In this document: one piece after another, positions 15,001 to 22,921 of the stretch
Position numbering within the stretch: position 1 is the stretch's first letter
Layout: each line of letters opens with the position of its first letter
Origin: a bacterium
GTDB lineage: Bacteria > Vulcanimicrobiota > Vulcanimicrobiia > Vulcanimicrobiales > Vulcanimicrobiaceae
Length of the DNA: 40,326 bases
Reading direction: 5' to 3'
Assembly: GCA_021781595.1 (NCBI GenBank)
Contig: JAJXWN010000004.1
Coordinates: forward strand, 1 to 40,326
Program-made: the position numbers and the translations under genes
The notes under the pieces: generated by a model
Database searches by the model: none
What the model saw: the letters and a program-made list of their open reading frames with translations, nothing else
Told to the model about the DNA's origin: nothing

Positions 15001-16935
15001 ATGTCTGACGATCTGTTCGATAGGTCCGAGTTCGTCGCATACTTCCGCGATGAAACGGAAGATCTGCTGCAAGAGATCGATGCAAATCTTTTGCAGTTGG
15101 AGGACTTCGTCTCGTCCGAGCGTGCCGATCCGGAGATCGTAAATGCATTGTTTCGCGGCTTGCACACGATCAAAGGCAGCGCCGGCATGCTGCAATTCGG
15201 AAGCATCGCGAATCTCGCCCATAAACTCGAAAACCTCTGCGACCTGCTGCGCAAGGAGCGCATGCCGCTCTCCGAAGGCTGCGTCGACATCCTATTCTTG
15301 GGGCGCGACGTGCTGAAGGATCTGGTGGATGCCGCGATCGCCGGGCGCGAGGGCGATACCGCAGGGCTGGACCAGGTCGTAGAGCGTCTCGATCGCTTTG
15401 TGGCGGTCTACGAGGAGACGTCTGCGGTCATCGACGGCGACCTCGGTCCGACGCATCGCTTCGAAGAGGAAGCGCAGGAGGAGATTCGGGCCGCCGGCAA
15501 TGCCGAGATCGAAGCCTTCGAGGCCGAAGTGGCTCGCATGCTCGCCGCCGCCCAGGCGGCACGGCGCGACGAACCGCCGGCCGAGTGCGCGGTGCGGGCC
15601 GAGCCGGTGAGGGCCGCCGAACCGGAGGTCGCAGCCGCCGCGAACGGTGTCGAGAAACCTGCAGGCGAGCAAAAACATCGCGCGAACACGCATCAGACCA
15701 TTCGCGTGGATATCGAGCGCCTCGATACGTTGCTGAATCTGGTCGGCGAGCTCGTCATCAACCGCACGCGTATCTCCGATATCGCCGAGACCCTGGATCG
15801 CTCGTTCGGCCGAAAAAACGGCGCCGCCGACGGCTCTGCGGGCGTGCTCGTGCCGTTAGCGAAAGATCTCGCGGAGAGTTCGGCGCTGCTGGCGCGAACC
15901 ACGAGCGAGATCCAAGAGTCGATCATGAAAGTCCGCATGGTGCCGATCGGACAGGTGTTCGATCGTTTTCCGCGCGTGCTGCGCGACATCGCCAAGGCCC
16001 GGCACAAAGAGGTCGAGTTGCGGATCTCCGGTGCCGATACCGATCTCGACAAAACGATCGTCGACGAAGTCGGCGAGCCCCTGATGCATCTACTGCGAAA
16101 CTGCGTCGACCACGGAATCGAACTGCCCGAGGTTCGCGAGCGGATCGGCAAGCCGCGGCACGGTACGGTCGCGCTCAATGCCTATCACGAGGGCAACCAG
16201 ATTATCATCGAGGTGACCGACGATGGTAGCGGCGTTGATTTGGAGAGGGTCCGGGCCCGCGCCATCAAGCAGGGCCTGATCTCCGCCGACGATCGGTTAA
16301 GCGACCGCGAGATCGTCGAACTCATCTTTACTCCAGGATTCTCGACCGCCGAGGTGATCTCGGACGTTAGCGGGCGCGGCGTCGGTATGGACGTCGTAAA
16401 GAAGAACATTACGCGCCTGAAGGGTGTCTTCGACGTGAACACCGAGGCGGGTGTCGGCACGAGGTTTACGATCAAACTGCCGCTCACGCTGGCGATTATC
16501 CAGGCGTTGCTCGTGCGGGTCGCCGACGAACTCTATGCCATTCCTTTGGACTCCGTCATCGAGTCGCAGCGCGTCGAGATGAGCGAGATGCGAACCGTGC
16601 ATGGCAACGAAGTCATAACGCTTCGCGGCCAGGTCGTTCCGCTGGTGCGTATCGCCGAGGTCTTTGAGCTCGGCGGCGGGCGCGATCCGGAGAAGGCCAT
16701 GATCGTCGTCGTCGGCCTGCAGGGCCGCCAGGTCGGGCTGGTGGTCGACGCGTTCCAGGGCGAACAGGAGATCGTGATCAAGCCGCTCTCCGACGTCGTC
16801 GGCCGCATTCCCGGTATCTCGGGCGCCACGATATTGGGAAACGGCGCCATATCGCTCATCATCGACGTCCACTCGCTGGTTTCGGAAGCAAACGTGAACG
16901 GCCGCGTCGCGCGGGCCGAGTATTCGGGGGTCTGA
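15001..16935 (+). CDS. cheA: CheA, chemotaxis histidine kinase
   Basis: A 644-residue kinase. P1 HPt domain: residues 1-110, with the phosphorylated His55 in LHTIKGSAG. Residues about 130-235 are Ala/Glu-rich with no clear P2 (CheY-docking) fold. P3 dimerisation helices start with TIRVDIERLDTLLNLVGELV (about 236). The P4 ATPase has the N box LMHLLRNCVDHGIE, the G1 box DDGSGVDL and the G2 box GRGVGMDVVKKNI. The last about 140 residues form the CheW-like P5 domain. It takes signals from receptors through CheW and passes phosphate to CheY. cheW follows with no gap. Confidence 0.95.
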   Translation: MSDDLFDRSEFVAYFRDETEDLLQEIDANLLQLEDFVSSERADPEIVNALFRGLHTIKGSAGMLQFGSIANLAHKLENLCDLLRKERMPLSEGCVDILFLGRDVLKDLVDAAIAGREGDTAGLDQVVERLDRFVAVYEETSAVIDGDLGPTHRFEEEAQEEIRAAGNAEIEAFEAEVARMLAAAQAARRDEPPAECAVRAEPVRAAEPEVAAAANGVEKPAGEQKHRANTHQTIRVDIERLDTLLNLVGELVINRTRISDIAETLDRSFGRKNGAADGSAGVLVPLAKDLAESSALLARTTSEIQESIMKVRMVPIGQVFDRFPRVLRDIAKARHKEVELRISGADTDLDKTIVDEVGEPLMHLLRNCVDHGIELPEVRERIGKPRHGTVALNAYHEGNQIIIEVTDDGSGVDLERVRARAIKQGLISADDRLSDREIVELIFTPGFSTAEVISDVSGRGVGMDVVKKNITRLKGVFDVNTEAGVGTRFTIKLPLTLAIIQALLVRVADELYAIPLDSVIESQRVEMSEMRTVHGNEVITLRGQVVPLVRIAEVFELGGGRDPEKAMIVVVGLQGRQVGLVVDAFQGEQEIVIKPLSDVVGRIPGISGATILGNGAISLIIDVHSLVSEANVNGRVARAEYSGV

Positions 16936-17439
16936 ATGCAGGAAAAACTCGACCGACAGCAGTTTTCCGGCGACGCCGTGAAAGTCGTTTCGTTTCATCT
17001 CGGTAGCGAAGAGTACGGGGTGGATATCTCTCAGGTACAAGAGATCATCCGCATGGTCGCCATCACGCACGTACCGCGCGCGCCGCATTTCATGGAAGGT
17101 GTCATCAATTTACGCGGGCAGTTGATTCCGATCGTTGATCTTCGGTCGCGTTTCGGGATGCCACGGGCCGAACATACGAAGAGCACGCGCATCGTGGTAA
17201 CGGAGATCGGAACCAAACGCGTCGGCATCGTGGTCGATAGCGTATCCGAGGTTTGTAACATTCCTATCGAAAGCATCGAAGACGCGCCCGAGATGATCGC
17301 CGGCGTTGGGACCGAGTACATTCAAGGTGTGGGTAAAATCGGCGCCCGCTTGATCGTGCTGCTCGATCTCACGATGGTCATGAGCGGCGAGGAGAAACGC
17401 CAGCTCGAGGCGCTGGAAGCGAGTCCGCCCACCCAGTAG
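16936..17439 (+). CDS. cheW: CheW, receptor-kinase coupling protein
   Basis: A 167-residue protein that is a single CheW domain: VVSFHLGSEEYGVDISQVQE (about 16-35), then the conserved GVINLRGQLIPIVDLRSRFG (about 55-74) and GIVVDSVSEV (about 96-105). It links CheA to chemoreceptors in the signalling array. The ATG is immediately after the cheA stop, so translation is coupled. It has a somewhat long tail (about 15 extra polar residues) compared with enterobacterial CheW. It is the last gene of the cluster; no receptor gene follows. Confidence 0.95.
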   Translation: MQEKLDRQQFSGDAVKVVSFHLGSEEYGVDISQVQEIIRMVAITHVPRAPHFMEGVINLRGQLIPIVDLRSRFGMPRAEHTKSTRIVVTEIGTKRVGIVVDSVSEVCNIPIESIEDAPEMIAGVGTEYIQGVGKIGARLIVLLDLTMVMSGEEKRQLEALEASPPTQ

Positions 17440-17476
17440 CGGCAAAGAAAGCAGGCCATTTCAGCCCGTGTGATTG

Positions 17477-17482
17477 TATACT
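17477..17482 (+). promoter_or_regulatory. Possible -10 element close to the start codon
   Basis: TATACT ends 9 bp before the ATG at 17492, and no ribosome binding site is seen between them. A start of transcription about 7 bp downstream would give an almost leaderless messenger. The -35 position (GGCCAT at 17454-17459) is poor, so this is a weak call. Confidence 0.3.
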
Positions 17483-17491
17483 GGACGTGCC

Positions 17492-18352
17492 ATGCACACC
17501 CGTTTGATCGCCGCTCTCGTCCTCGGGGCGCTCGCTCCCGCCTCCGCCGCCGTCGTCCCGGCGCCGAGCCCCACGCCGCTCAAGGAGATCGCCCACGTAA
17601 AATCCTCGACATTTTGCAGCGCGTTGAAGCGGAATATCGGGCCGGCCATCGGAGCGGTCTTGCAAAACGACCGGATGATCGCAGCCAGCAAGCCGCTCTT
17701 CGCAAATTATTACACGGCGAGTGCGACGGCGACGAAGGACTTTCGGGCGGCCAAAGACCTGGACGTCACGCGCATGGAGGGCTTGATAACGCCGATGGTC
17801 GCCAACGTGAGTTCGATCGAGCGGCTGCTCGACCAACCCGGCGCGTTCCCGGCCGTTGCACGCACGGCCGAAGATCGCAAGATGCTGGCCATGCGCGATC
17901 AGTTGCGGAACGTACTCGCGCAGCAGAAGAACGCGCTCAACCTAATCTCCGGTTTCGTCGACACGCAGCAACTCGGCGAGCTACAGCAGGAGGGGACGCG
18001 CTATAACGCCGCGCTTACCAGCGCCGACGTTCGCACCGGCAACGCGGCAAATCCGAGCCCGGCAAACCCAAACTCGGCCACGAACACGAACAATTCCAGC
18101 ACCAGCGGTGATGCCGGCTTACTCAACGCCGGTCTCTCCGACAGCACGAAAAAAGACGACCCGCGCTTCAAGGACAACGGAATGCTGGTCGGGGCCAACC
18201 CGTTGACCCCGTTCGTCCAAGCGGTGGCCCTGTTCCAGGAGCGCATCGGCGTGACCGAACGGAAGACTGCAAAAACGATCCTCGCCTCTGTCGCGCTCTG
18301 CGGCGGTCACACGCCCGAGGCGCCGTCGCCGAGACCTTCCGCAACACCGTAA
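17492..18352 (+). CDS. Exported protein of unknown function
   Basis: A 286-residue protein that starts with a signal peptide (LIAALVLGALAPASA, about residues 5-19). The mature part is largely helical, with two cysteines far apart (SSTFCSALKR near 43 and ALCGGH near the end) that could form a disulfide. Around residues 185-215 lies a low-complexity linker rich in Asn, Ser, Thr and Pro (NPSPANPNSATNTNNSSTSG). I recognise no family. It follows cheW by 52 bp but may have its own promoter. Its last 46 bp overlap the end of the convergent hyuB gene. The start is the ATG at 17492; a TTG six codons upstream is also in frame. Confidence 0.75.
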   Translation: MHTRLIAALVLGALAPASAAVVPAPSPTPLKEIAHVKSSTFCSALKRNIGPAIGAVLQNDRMIAASKPLFANYYTASATATKDFRAAKDLDVTRMEGLITPMVANVSSIERLLDQPGAFPAVARTAEDRKMLAMRDQLRNVLAQQKNALNLISGFVDTQQLGELQQEGTRYNAALTSADVRTGNAANPSPANPNSATNTNNSSTSGDAGLLNAGLSDSTKKDDPRFKDNGMLVGANPLTPFVQAVALFQERIGVTERKTAKTILASVALCGGHTPEAPSPRPSATP

Positions 18353-19911
18353 CCGCCGCCGCCCGGCGTCTGGACCACGAGCGTTTCGCCGGCCGCGAGC
18401 GTCAGGGTGCACTTGGCGGGCACGCTCTCTTCGCAGTCGCCGCGCACGATTGCATGCCGGCCGGTCGCTCCCGGCGCACCGCCGCGCGCGCCCGGCGGCC
18501 GAAGGGTATGGCGCTCGGCGAGCAGCGAGACGCGTGCTGTGCCTTCGGTTATCTGAAGTGCGCGAATCAACCCGTCACCGCCACGATGCCGGCCGGCACC
18601 GCCGGTACCGTCGGCGAATTCGTACCGCATGACCCGCAGCGGATAGTCGCGCTCTATCGCTTCGATCGGTGTGTTGCGGGTGTTGGTCATGTGGCATTGG
18701 ATGCCGTCGATGCCGTCCATCGCCGGTCGCGCACCCATTCCGCAGCCGTTGGTTTCGTAGAAAGCCCACCCGGTGCCATCGCCGCGCACGCCGCCCATCG
18801 TAACGTTGCTCATGGTGCCGCCGCTTGCGGCGGGCACGCGTTCCGGCGCCGCAAGCGCTAGAACTTGGAGCACGACGTCGGCATTTCGCGTGCTCGTCTC
18901 GACGTTGCCGCCCGAAACGGGGGCGGGTCTCCGCGGGTTGAGCAGCGTGCCGTCCGGTACGTCGGCAAAGACCGGCCGGAAGCAGCCGTCGTTCATCGGA
19001 ATCGTTGGGTCCGTTACCGCGCGCAGTGCATAATGTATTCCCGAGAGCGTGACCCCGTATACCGCGTTCATTGGGAACGGCAGTTGTGCGCTAGTGCCCG
19101 CATAATCGAAATGTGCCGTGCCGTCGCGCAGTTCGAGCCGTAGTGCGATGCGGATCGACGCTGCTCCATCGCGGTCCTCGAGAAAGTCCTCGCCTTCAAA
19201 AACGCCGTTCCCTAACGCGCGTAGCGCGGCGCGCATGCGTCGCTCGCTTGCGCCGAGAATCCGCTCGATGCCGGCCTCGACCGGCGCTGCTCCGAAACGT
19301 TCATATAATTCCAAGAGCCGTCGCTCGCCGGTAAACGCTCCGGCGATCTGGGCGCGCAGGTCGCCGGAGCGTGCCTGCGGTGTCCGCGAGTTGGCGCGGA
19401 AAAGTGCGACCGTCGCCGCGACGATTTCGTCGCGCTCGAGCAGACGCGTCGGCGGTACGATGAGGCCTTCGGCAAAGAGGTCGCGGGCGTCGACCGACAT
19501 CGAGCCGGGAACCATTCCGCCCACGTCGGCATGGTGTGCTTTATTGGCCGCGTAGCCGGCGAGCCTACCGCGGAAGAAGATCGGGCGCACCACGGTGACG
19601 TCATTGAGATGCGTTCCGGAAACGTACGGATCGTTGACGACCCACATTTCGCCTTCCCGGACGCCGCCGCACTCCTCTCGAATCGTTCGCAGCGTTTCGC
19701 GTAGCCCCCAGGGAAGCGAGCCGAGGTGCACGGGAATGTGCTCGGCTTGTGCCGTCAAGCGGCCGTGGCGGTCGAAGAGCGCGCACGAGTGGTCGAGGCG
19801 CTCCTTGATGTTGGGCGAATAGGCGCTGTTGCGCACCGCGATGCCCATCTCTTCGCTCGCATAGACGAGCGAGCTCTTGATGAGCTCAGTTGCGATCGGG
19901 TCGATCTGCAT
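18307..19911 (-). CDS. hyuB: HyuB-type hydantoinase/5-oxoprolinase subunit B
   Basis: A 534-residue protein of the hydantoinase B/oxoprolinase family. Family features are the N-terminal ELIKSSLVYASEEMGIAVRN and PNIKERLDHSCALFD stretches, then HIPVHLGSLPWG and VVNDPYVSGTHLNDVTVV. Further along come NKAHHADVGGMVPGSMS, the GGNVETSTRNADVVL stretch and a closing TPGGGGYG. With subunit A these ATP-dependent amidohydrolases open cyclic amides such as hydantoins or 5-oxoproline, or carboxylate acetone or acetophenone in related enzymes; the substrate cannot be read from the sequence. Subunit A is encoded upstream in the same operon, but two CHAD-type cistrons lie between. The start overlaps the upstream CHAD cistron by 26 bp. 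Confidence 0.92.
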   Translation of the reverse strand: MQIDPIATELIKSSLVYASEEMGIAVRNSAYSPNIKERLDHSCALFDRHGRLTAQAEHIPVHLGSLPWGLRETLRTIREECGGVREGEMWVVNDPYVSGTHLNDVTVVRPIFFRGRLAGYAANKAHHADVGGMVPGSMSVDARDLFAEGLIVPPTRLLERDEIVAATVALFRANSRTPQARSGDLRAQIAGAFTGERRLLELYERFGAAPVEAGIERILGASERRMRAALRALGNGVFEGEDFLEDRDGAASIRIALRLELRDGTAHFDYAGTSAQLPFPMNAVYGVTLSGIHYALRAVTDPTIPMNDGCFRPVFADVPDGTLLNPRRPAPVSGGNVETSTRNADVVLQVLALAAPERVPAASGGTMSNVTMGGVRGDGTGWAFYETNGCGMGARPAMDGIDGIQCHMTNTRNTPIEAIERDYPLRVMRYEFADGTGGAGRHRGGDGLIRALQITEGTARVSLLAERHTLRPPGARGGAPGATGRHAIVRGDCEESVPAKCTLTLAAGETLVVQTPGGGGYGVAEGLGDGASGV

Positions 19912-20347
19912 CCCGGTACCCTTCGAATCCGGCGTAACGAATCAGCGCTTCGAACGGGCCGCCGAGCGCGAACGCGTCGCGCCAAAGCCGCCGCGCCCGG
20001 CGCAGGTCCTCGGCGTACTCGTGCTCGGCCCGCCGCAGCATCACGTGGGCGCCGCGTTTGCGCGTAAGGTTGCGCAGCAGGGCACAATCGTGCACGCTGC
20101 CGAGTGCGTCTTGGATCTCGACCAGCTGCGTGGCCGCCGGTTGCATCTGCGGCAGCTCGCGAGCGAAACGCTCGAGCGCGTAGCGCATGCGCTTGCACGC
20201 GATCCGCAACGCGTGGAGGCGGGCTTCATCTTCGGAAGCGATCGCGATACCCGCCGCCAAGCACTCGGCAAACCGAATCGCAACGATGCGGCCCGCCGCT
20301 TCGAACGGATCGCGCGCGTCTCGGAGGTCGATGCTGCGGGCGCTCAC
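19886..20347 (-). CDS. CHAD-domain protein, C-terminal half (separate cistron)
   Basis: A 153-residue product from a GTG at 20347 whose first bases overlap the TGA of the preceding cistron (GTGA). The frame is open further back, but the extra residues are an arginine-rich shadow of the neighbour. The key segment, ARLHALRIACKRMRYALERF, is the hallmark of the second helical repeat of CHAD domains, which bind polyphosphate through conserved His, Arg and Lys. The first half of the domain is in the preceding cistron. The end overlaps the hyuB start by 26 bp. Either the CHAD protein is truly made as two chains, or one frameshift (natural or in the assembly) has split it. Confidence 0.75.
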   Translation of the reverse strand: MSARSIDLRDARDPFEAAGRIVAIRFAECLAAGIAIASEDEARLHALRIACKRMRYALERFARELPQMQPAATQLVEIQDALGSVHDCALLRNLTRKRGAHVMLRRAEHEYAEDLRRARRLWRDAFALGGPFEALIRYAGFEGYRDADRPDRN

Positions 20348-20754
20348 GCGCCAAGCTCCGCACGCCCGCGACGCAGCGCCTTCTCGAGCCGTCTGAGGGC
20401 GCGTCCGCGGCGTTTGCGTACGGCGCGTACGAGGCCGTCCAATTCCGCGCGTTCCCTTCCGTCCGCAGCGGCGCGATAACCATTCAGACGCTCGAGCAGT
20501 ACGTCCGCATCGCGTGCCCGGCCGCACAGGTCCCTCGAGGCTTTGACGCGAGCCCTTAGCTCTGCGGCGCGGGGGACACAACCGGCAAGATCCTCGAGCG
20601 TCGCGTGCAAGCGTGCCAGCGCGATCCGCGCCGCGTGCAGCCGCCGTGCCGAGCGCGGTCTCTCGTGCAGGCTGCGCAAGGCGTGCTCAGCGGCCTCACT
20701 TTGCGTACGGATCAGCGCGCCGCCCCATGCGCGGACGGTTTCAGCGAACGGCAT
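20344..20754 (-). CDS. CHAD-domain protein, N-terminal half (separate cistron)
   Basis: A 136-residue Arg/Ala-rich helical protein. The segment ARRLHAARIALARLHATLED (about residues 35-54), followed by an LRARVKASRDLCGRARDADV stretch, matches the first helical bundle of CHAD domains: a His plus spaced arginines, then the conserved R-x-D-x-V-like motif at GRARDADVLL. It ends at ARAELGA just before the next cistron, which carries the second bundle. Its start overlaps the hyuA stop by 14 bp. CHAD proteins bind inorganic polyphosphate. No CYTH domain (the common partner) is present. No slippery run is seen at the junction. Confidence 0.7.
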   Translation of the reverse strand: MPFAETVRAWGGALIRTQSEAAEHALRSLHERPRSARRLHAARIALARLHATLEDLAGCVPRAAELRARVKASRDLCGRARDADVLLERLNGYRAAADGRERAELDGLVRAVRKRRGRALRRLEKALRRGRAELGA

Positions 20755-22819
20755 GCGATCCGCGTTCCAACCGCAGATACTCGCCGTCGTCTCGCGCGCT
20801 CCAACCCGGCGGCACGTAGCTGCACGCGTCGTACTGTTCGACGAATGCCGGGCCGTCTATGGCGGCGCCGCGCGCCACGCCGTCGCGCGCGTAGACCGGG
20901 GCCTTGACGAAGCCACCCTCCAGCCAGAGCTTTCGCGACGCGGCTGGAGCGTCGGTTCGTGCGCACGCGGCTACGGGCCGGCGCACGCGCTCCGGCAACG
21001 TTCCGATCGCCGTCGATCGCGCGTTGACGATCTCGACCGTCTCTTCGGACACCGCGTAACCGTATCGTTGCCGGTGCCTTTCGTGGAAAGCGGCGATCAG
21101 CGCTTGGATCGTTGGCTTGTGCGGGAGGCCGATCTCGAAACTCTGTCCACGGTAGCGCGCGTCGTACTCGCGAGTAAAAGAGATCGCGTCCTCCGCAACG
21201 CCTTGCTCTCGTAAGGTACGCCGCCCGTCGTCTTCGAGGCGTGCGAAGAGTCTCTCGAGGTCGCCGCCGTCGAGTTGTTCCGCCTCCCTCAGGACCGGCG
21301 CAACAGCCCGCGCACGCAGTTCGGCTACGAGTAAGCCGTGAGCGGAGTAGAGGCCGGGATGGCGGGGAACGAAGACGCACGCGATGCCGAGCTCTTCGGC
21401 GAGCGCACAAGCGTGCAGCGGGCCGTTGCCGCCGAACGCGATCATCGTGAAATCGCGCGGATCCAATCCGCGTTCGATCGTAACGATGCGCAAGATATTG
21501 GCCATCTGGGCATCGACGATTTCGACGATGCCGGCGGCGGTCTCGTAGGGCGTCATTCCTAGCCGCTCGGCTAGCTTTGCAATGGCTCGCTGCGAGCGGT
21601 GCGCGTCGATTGGGAAGGTGCCGCCCAGCAGGTGCGTTTGGTTCAAGCGCCCGAGCACGACGTTCGCGTCGGTAACCGTCGCACGCTCCGAGCGGCCGTA
21701 ACACGCCGGGCCAGGATCCGCCCCGGCGGAGACCGGGCCGACGCACAGCGAACCGCCGCCGTCGATCCAGGCGATCGTTCCGCCGCCAGCGCTGATCTCG
21801 GCCAGATCAACGAAGGGGAAGCGAACGGGGTACCCGCTCCCCTTGACGGCGCGTCCGCCGTGCGTCATGCCGGCCGCTTCGAACTCCCCTACGACCTGCA
21901 CGACGCCGTCGAGGACCGTGCCGGCCTTCGCGGTGGTGCCGCCCATATCGAACGAGAGCAGGCGGCGCATGCCGAGGGTATGGCCGGCACTCGCCGCAGC
22001 GATGACGCCGCTCGCGGGTCCGCTTTCGATGATGCTTGCCGGACGGCTTGCGGCGCGGCGGGCGGTAGCCATGCCGCCGTCGCTCTGCATGACGTAGAGG
22101 GGCGCATCGACGCGGCGCTGCCGCAGCCCGTCGGCGAGCCGGTCGACGTACCTACGAACGATCGGCAGCAGCGCTGCGTTCACGATCGCCGTCGAAAAGC
22201 GCTCGTACTCGCGGTACTCGGGATCGATCTCCGAAGATCGCGTGATCGCGATATTCGGAAGCGCGCGTGCGATCGCATCGGCCAAGCGGCGCTCGTGCGC
22301 GTCGTTCGCGTAGCTGTGCAGCAATCCGATCGCAACGGCAACCACTCCGCGCGCGCGCAGTTCGCCGACGACGCGTTCGATCTCGGCATCGTCGAGCGGA
22401 ACGATCGCGTCGCCGCGATAGTCGATGCGCTCCCTCACGGCGATGCGGTCTTCACGTGCTACGAGCGGATGCGGTCGCTTGACGAAGAGGTTGTAGACCT
22501 CACTGCGGTTCTGGCGGCCGATCTCGATGACATCGCGGAACCCGTGCGTGGTGACGAACGCAACGTGTGGAAGTTCGAGATGCATCTGTCCGAGTAGTGC
22601 GTTGGTCGCGATGGTGGTAGAGTGCGAGAGGAACTCGACGACCGGTCTCCGCGCGTGGCGTGCGAAGAGCGCATCGAGTGCCTCCAGCACACCGAGTTCA
22701 GGGGCGCGTGGAGTCGTGGCGACCTTGAGTGCGGTCAGGTCGCCCGTATGCGTGTCGACGGCGACGAGATCGGTGAACGTTCCCCCGACGTCGATCCCGA
22801 CGCGCAGCGTGACTGGCAT
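20741..22819 (-). CDS. hyuA: HyuA-type hydantoinase/5-oxoprolinase subunit A
   Basis: A 692-residue ATP-dependent subunit. It starts with the ASKHA-type phosphate-binding loop GIDVGGTFTDLVAVD (about residues 8-22). Later come HSTTIATNALLG (about 66-77), the ESGPASGVIAAASAG stretch, FDMGGTTAKAG and GGGTIAWIDGGGSL followed by VGPVSAGADPGPACYG. All are standard for the hydantoinase A/oxoprolinase family. It works with HyuB, encoded two cistrons downstream. The ATG at 22819 has no strong ribosome binding site. The gene is divergent from imuA, so its promoter shares the 102-bp gap that holds an SOS box. Confidence 0.93.
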   Translation of the reverse strand: MPVTLRVGIDVGGTFTDLVAVDTHTGDLTALKVATTPRAPELGVLEALDALFARHARRPVVEFLSHSTTIATNALLGQMHLELPHVAFVTTHGFRDVIEIGRQNRSEVYNLFVKRPHPLVAREDRIAVRERIDYRGDAIVPLDDAEIERVVGELRARGVVAVAIGLLHSYANDAHERRLADAIARALPNIAITRSSEIDPEYREYERFSTAIVNAALLPIVRRYVDRLADGLRQRRVDAPLYVMQSDGGMATARRAASRPASIIESGPASGVIAAASAGHTLGMRRLLSFDMGGTTAKAGTVLDGVVQVVGEFEAAGMTHGGRAVKGSGYPVRFPFVDLAEISAGGGTIAWIDGGGSLCVGPVSAGADPGPACYGRSERATVTDANVVLGRLNQTHLLGGTFPIDAHRSQRAIAKLAERLGMTPYETAAGIVEIVDAQMANILRIVTIERGLDPRDFTMIAFGGNGPLHACALAEELGIACVFVPRHPGLYSAHGLLVAELRARAVAPVLREAEQLDGGDLERLFARLEDDGRRTLREQGVAEDAISFTREYDARYRGQSFEIGLPHKPTIQALIAAFHERHRQRYGYAVSEETVEIVNARSTAIGTLPERVRRPVAACARTDAPAASRKLWLEGGFVKAPVYARDGVARGAAIDGPAFVEQYDACSYVPPGWSARDDGEYLRLERGSHAVR

Positions 22820-22884
22820 CGTTGCGGTGGTTCAACGGGCGTTACGGCAGGCCTCGGGTAATGCGAGCCTCCCGCAGCGGAGCA

Positions 22885-22913
22885 TTGACATCGAACGTAT
22901 GTTCGATTAGGAT
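22885..22913 (+). promoter_or_regulatory. imuA promoter: TTGACA, 17-bp spacer, TAGGAT
   Basis: TTGACA at 22885-22890 is a perfect -35, the spacer is the ideal 17 bp, and TAGGAT at 22908-22913 keeps the three key -10 positions. The ATG of imuA begins only 8 bp after the -10, so transcription should start on or one to two bases before the start codon. That would make a leaderless messenger. Confidence 0.8.
22892..22905 (+). promoter_or_regulatory. LexA (SOS) box of the Bacillus/Actinobacteria type
   Basis: CGAACGTATGTTCG has perfect CGAAC/GTTCG arms around four bases and fits the known consensus CGAACRNRYGTTYG. It fills the spacer between -35 and -10, where bound LexA would block RNA polymerase directly. 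The cassette downstream is a classic SOS target. hyuA is transcribed away from the same gap and might also be affected. Confidence 0.88.
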
Positions 22914-22921
22914 GGTCTCCC

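Noticed and set aside
19755-20198. Arg/Ala-rich minus-strand ORF across the hyuB start
   Set aside because: It is a shadow of hyuB and the CHAD cistron in another frame.
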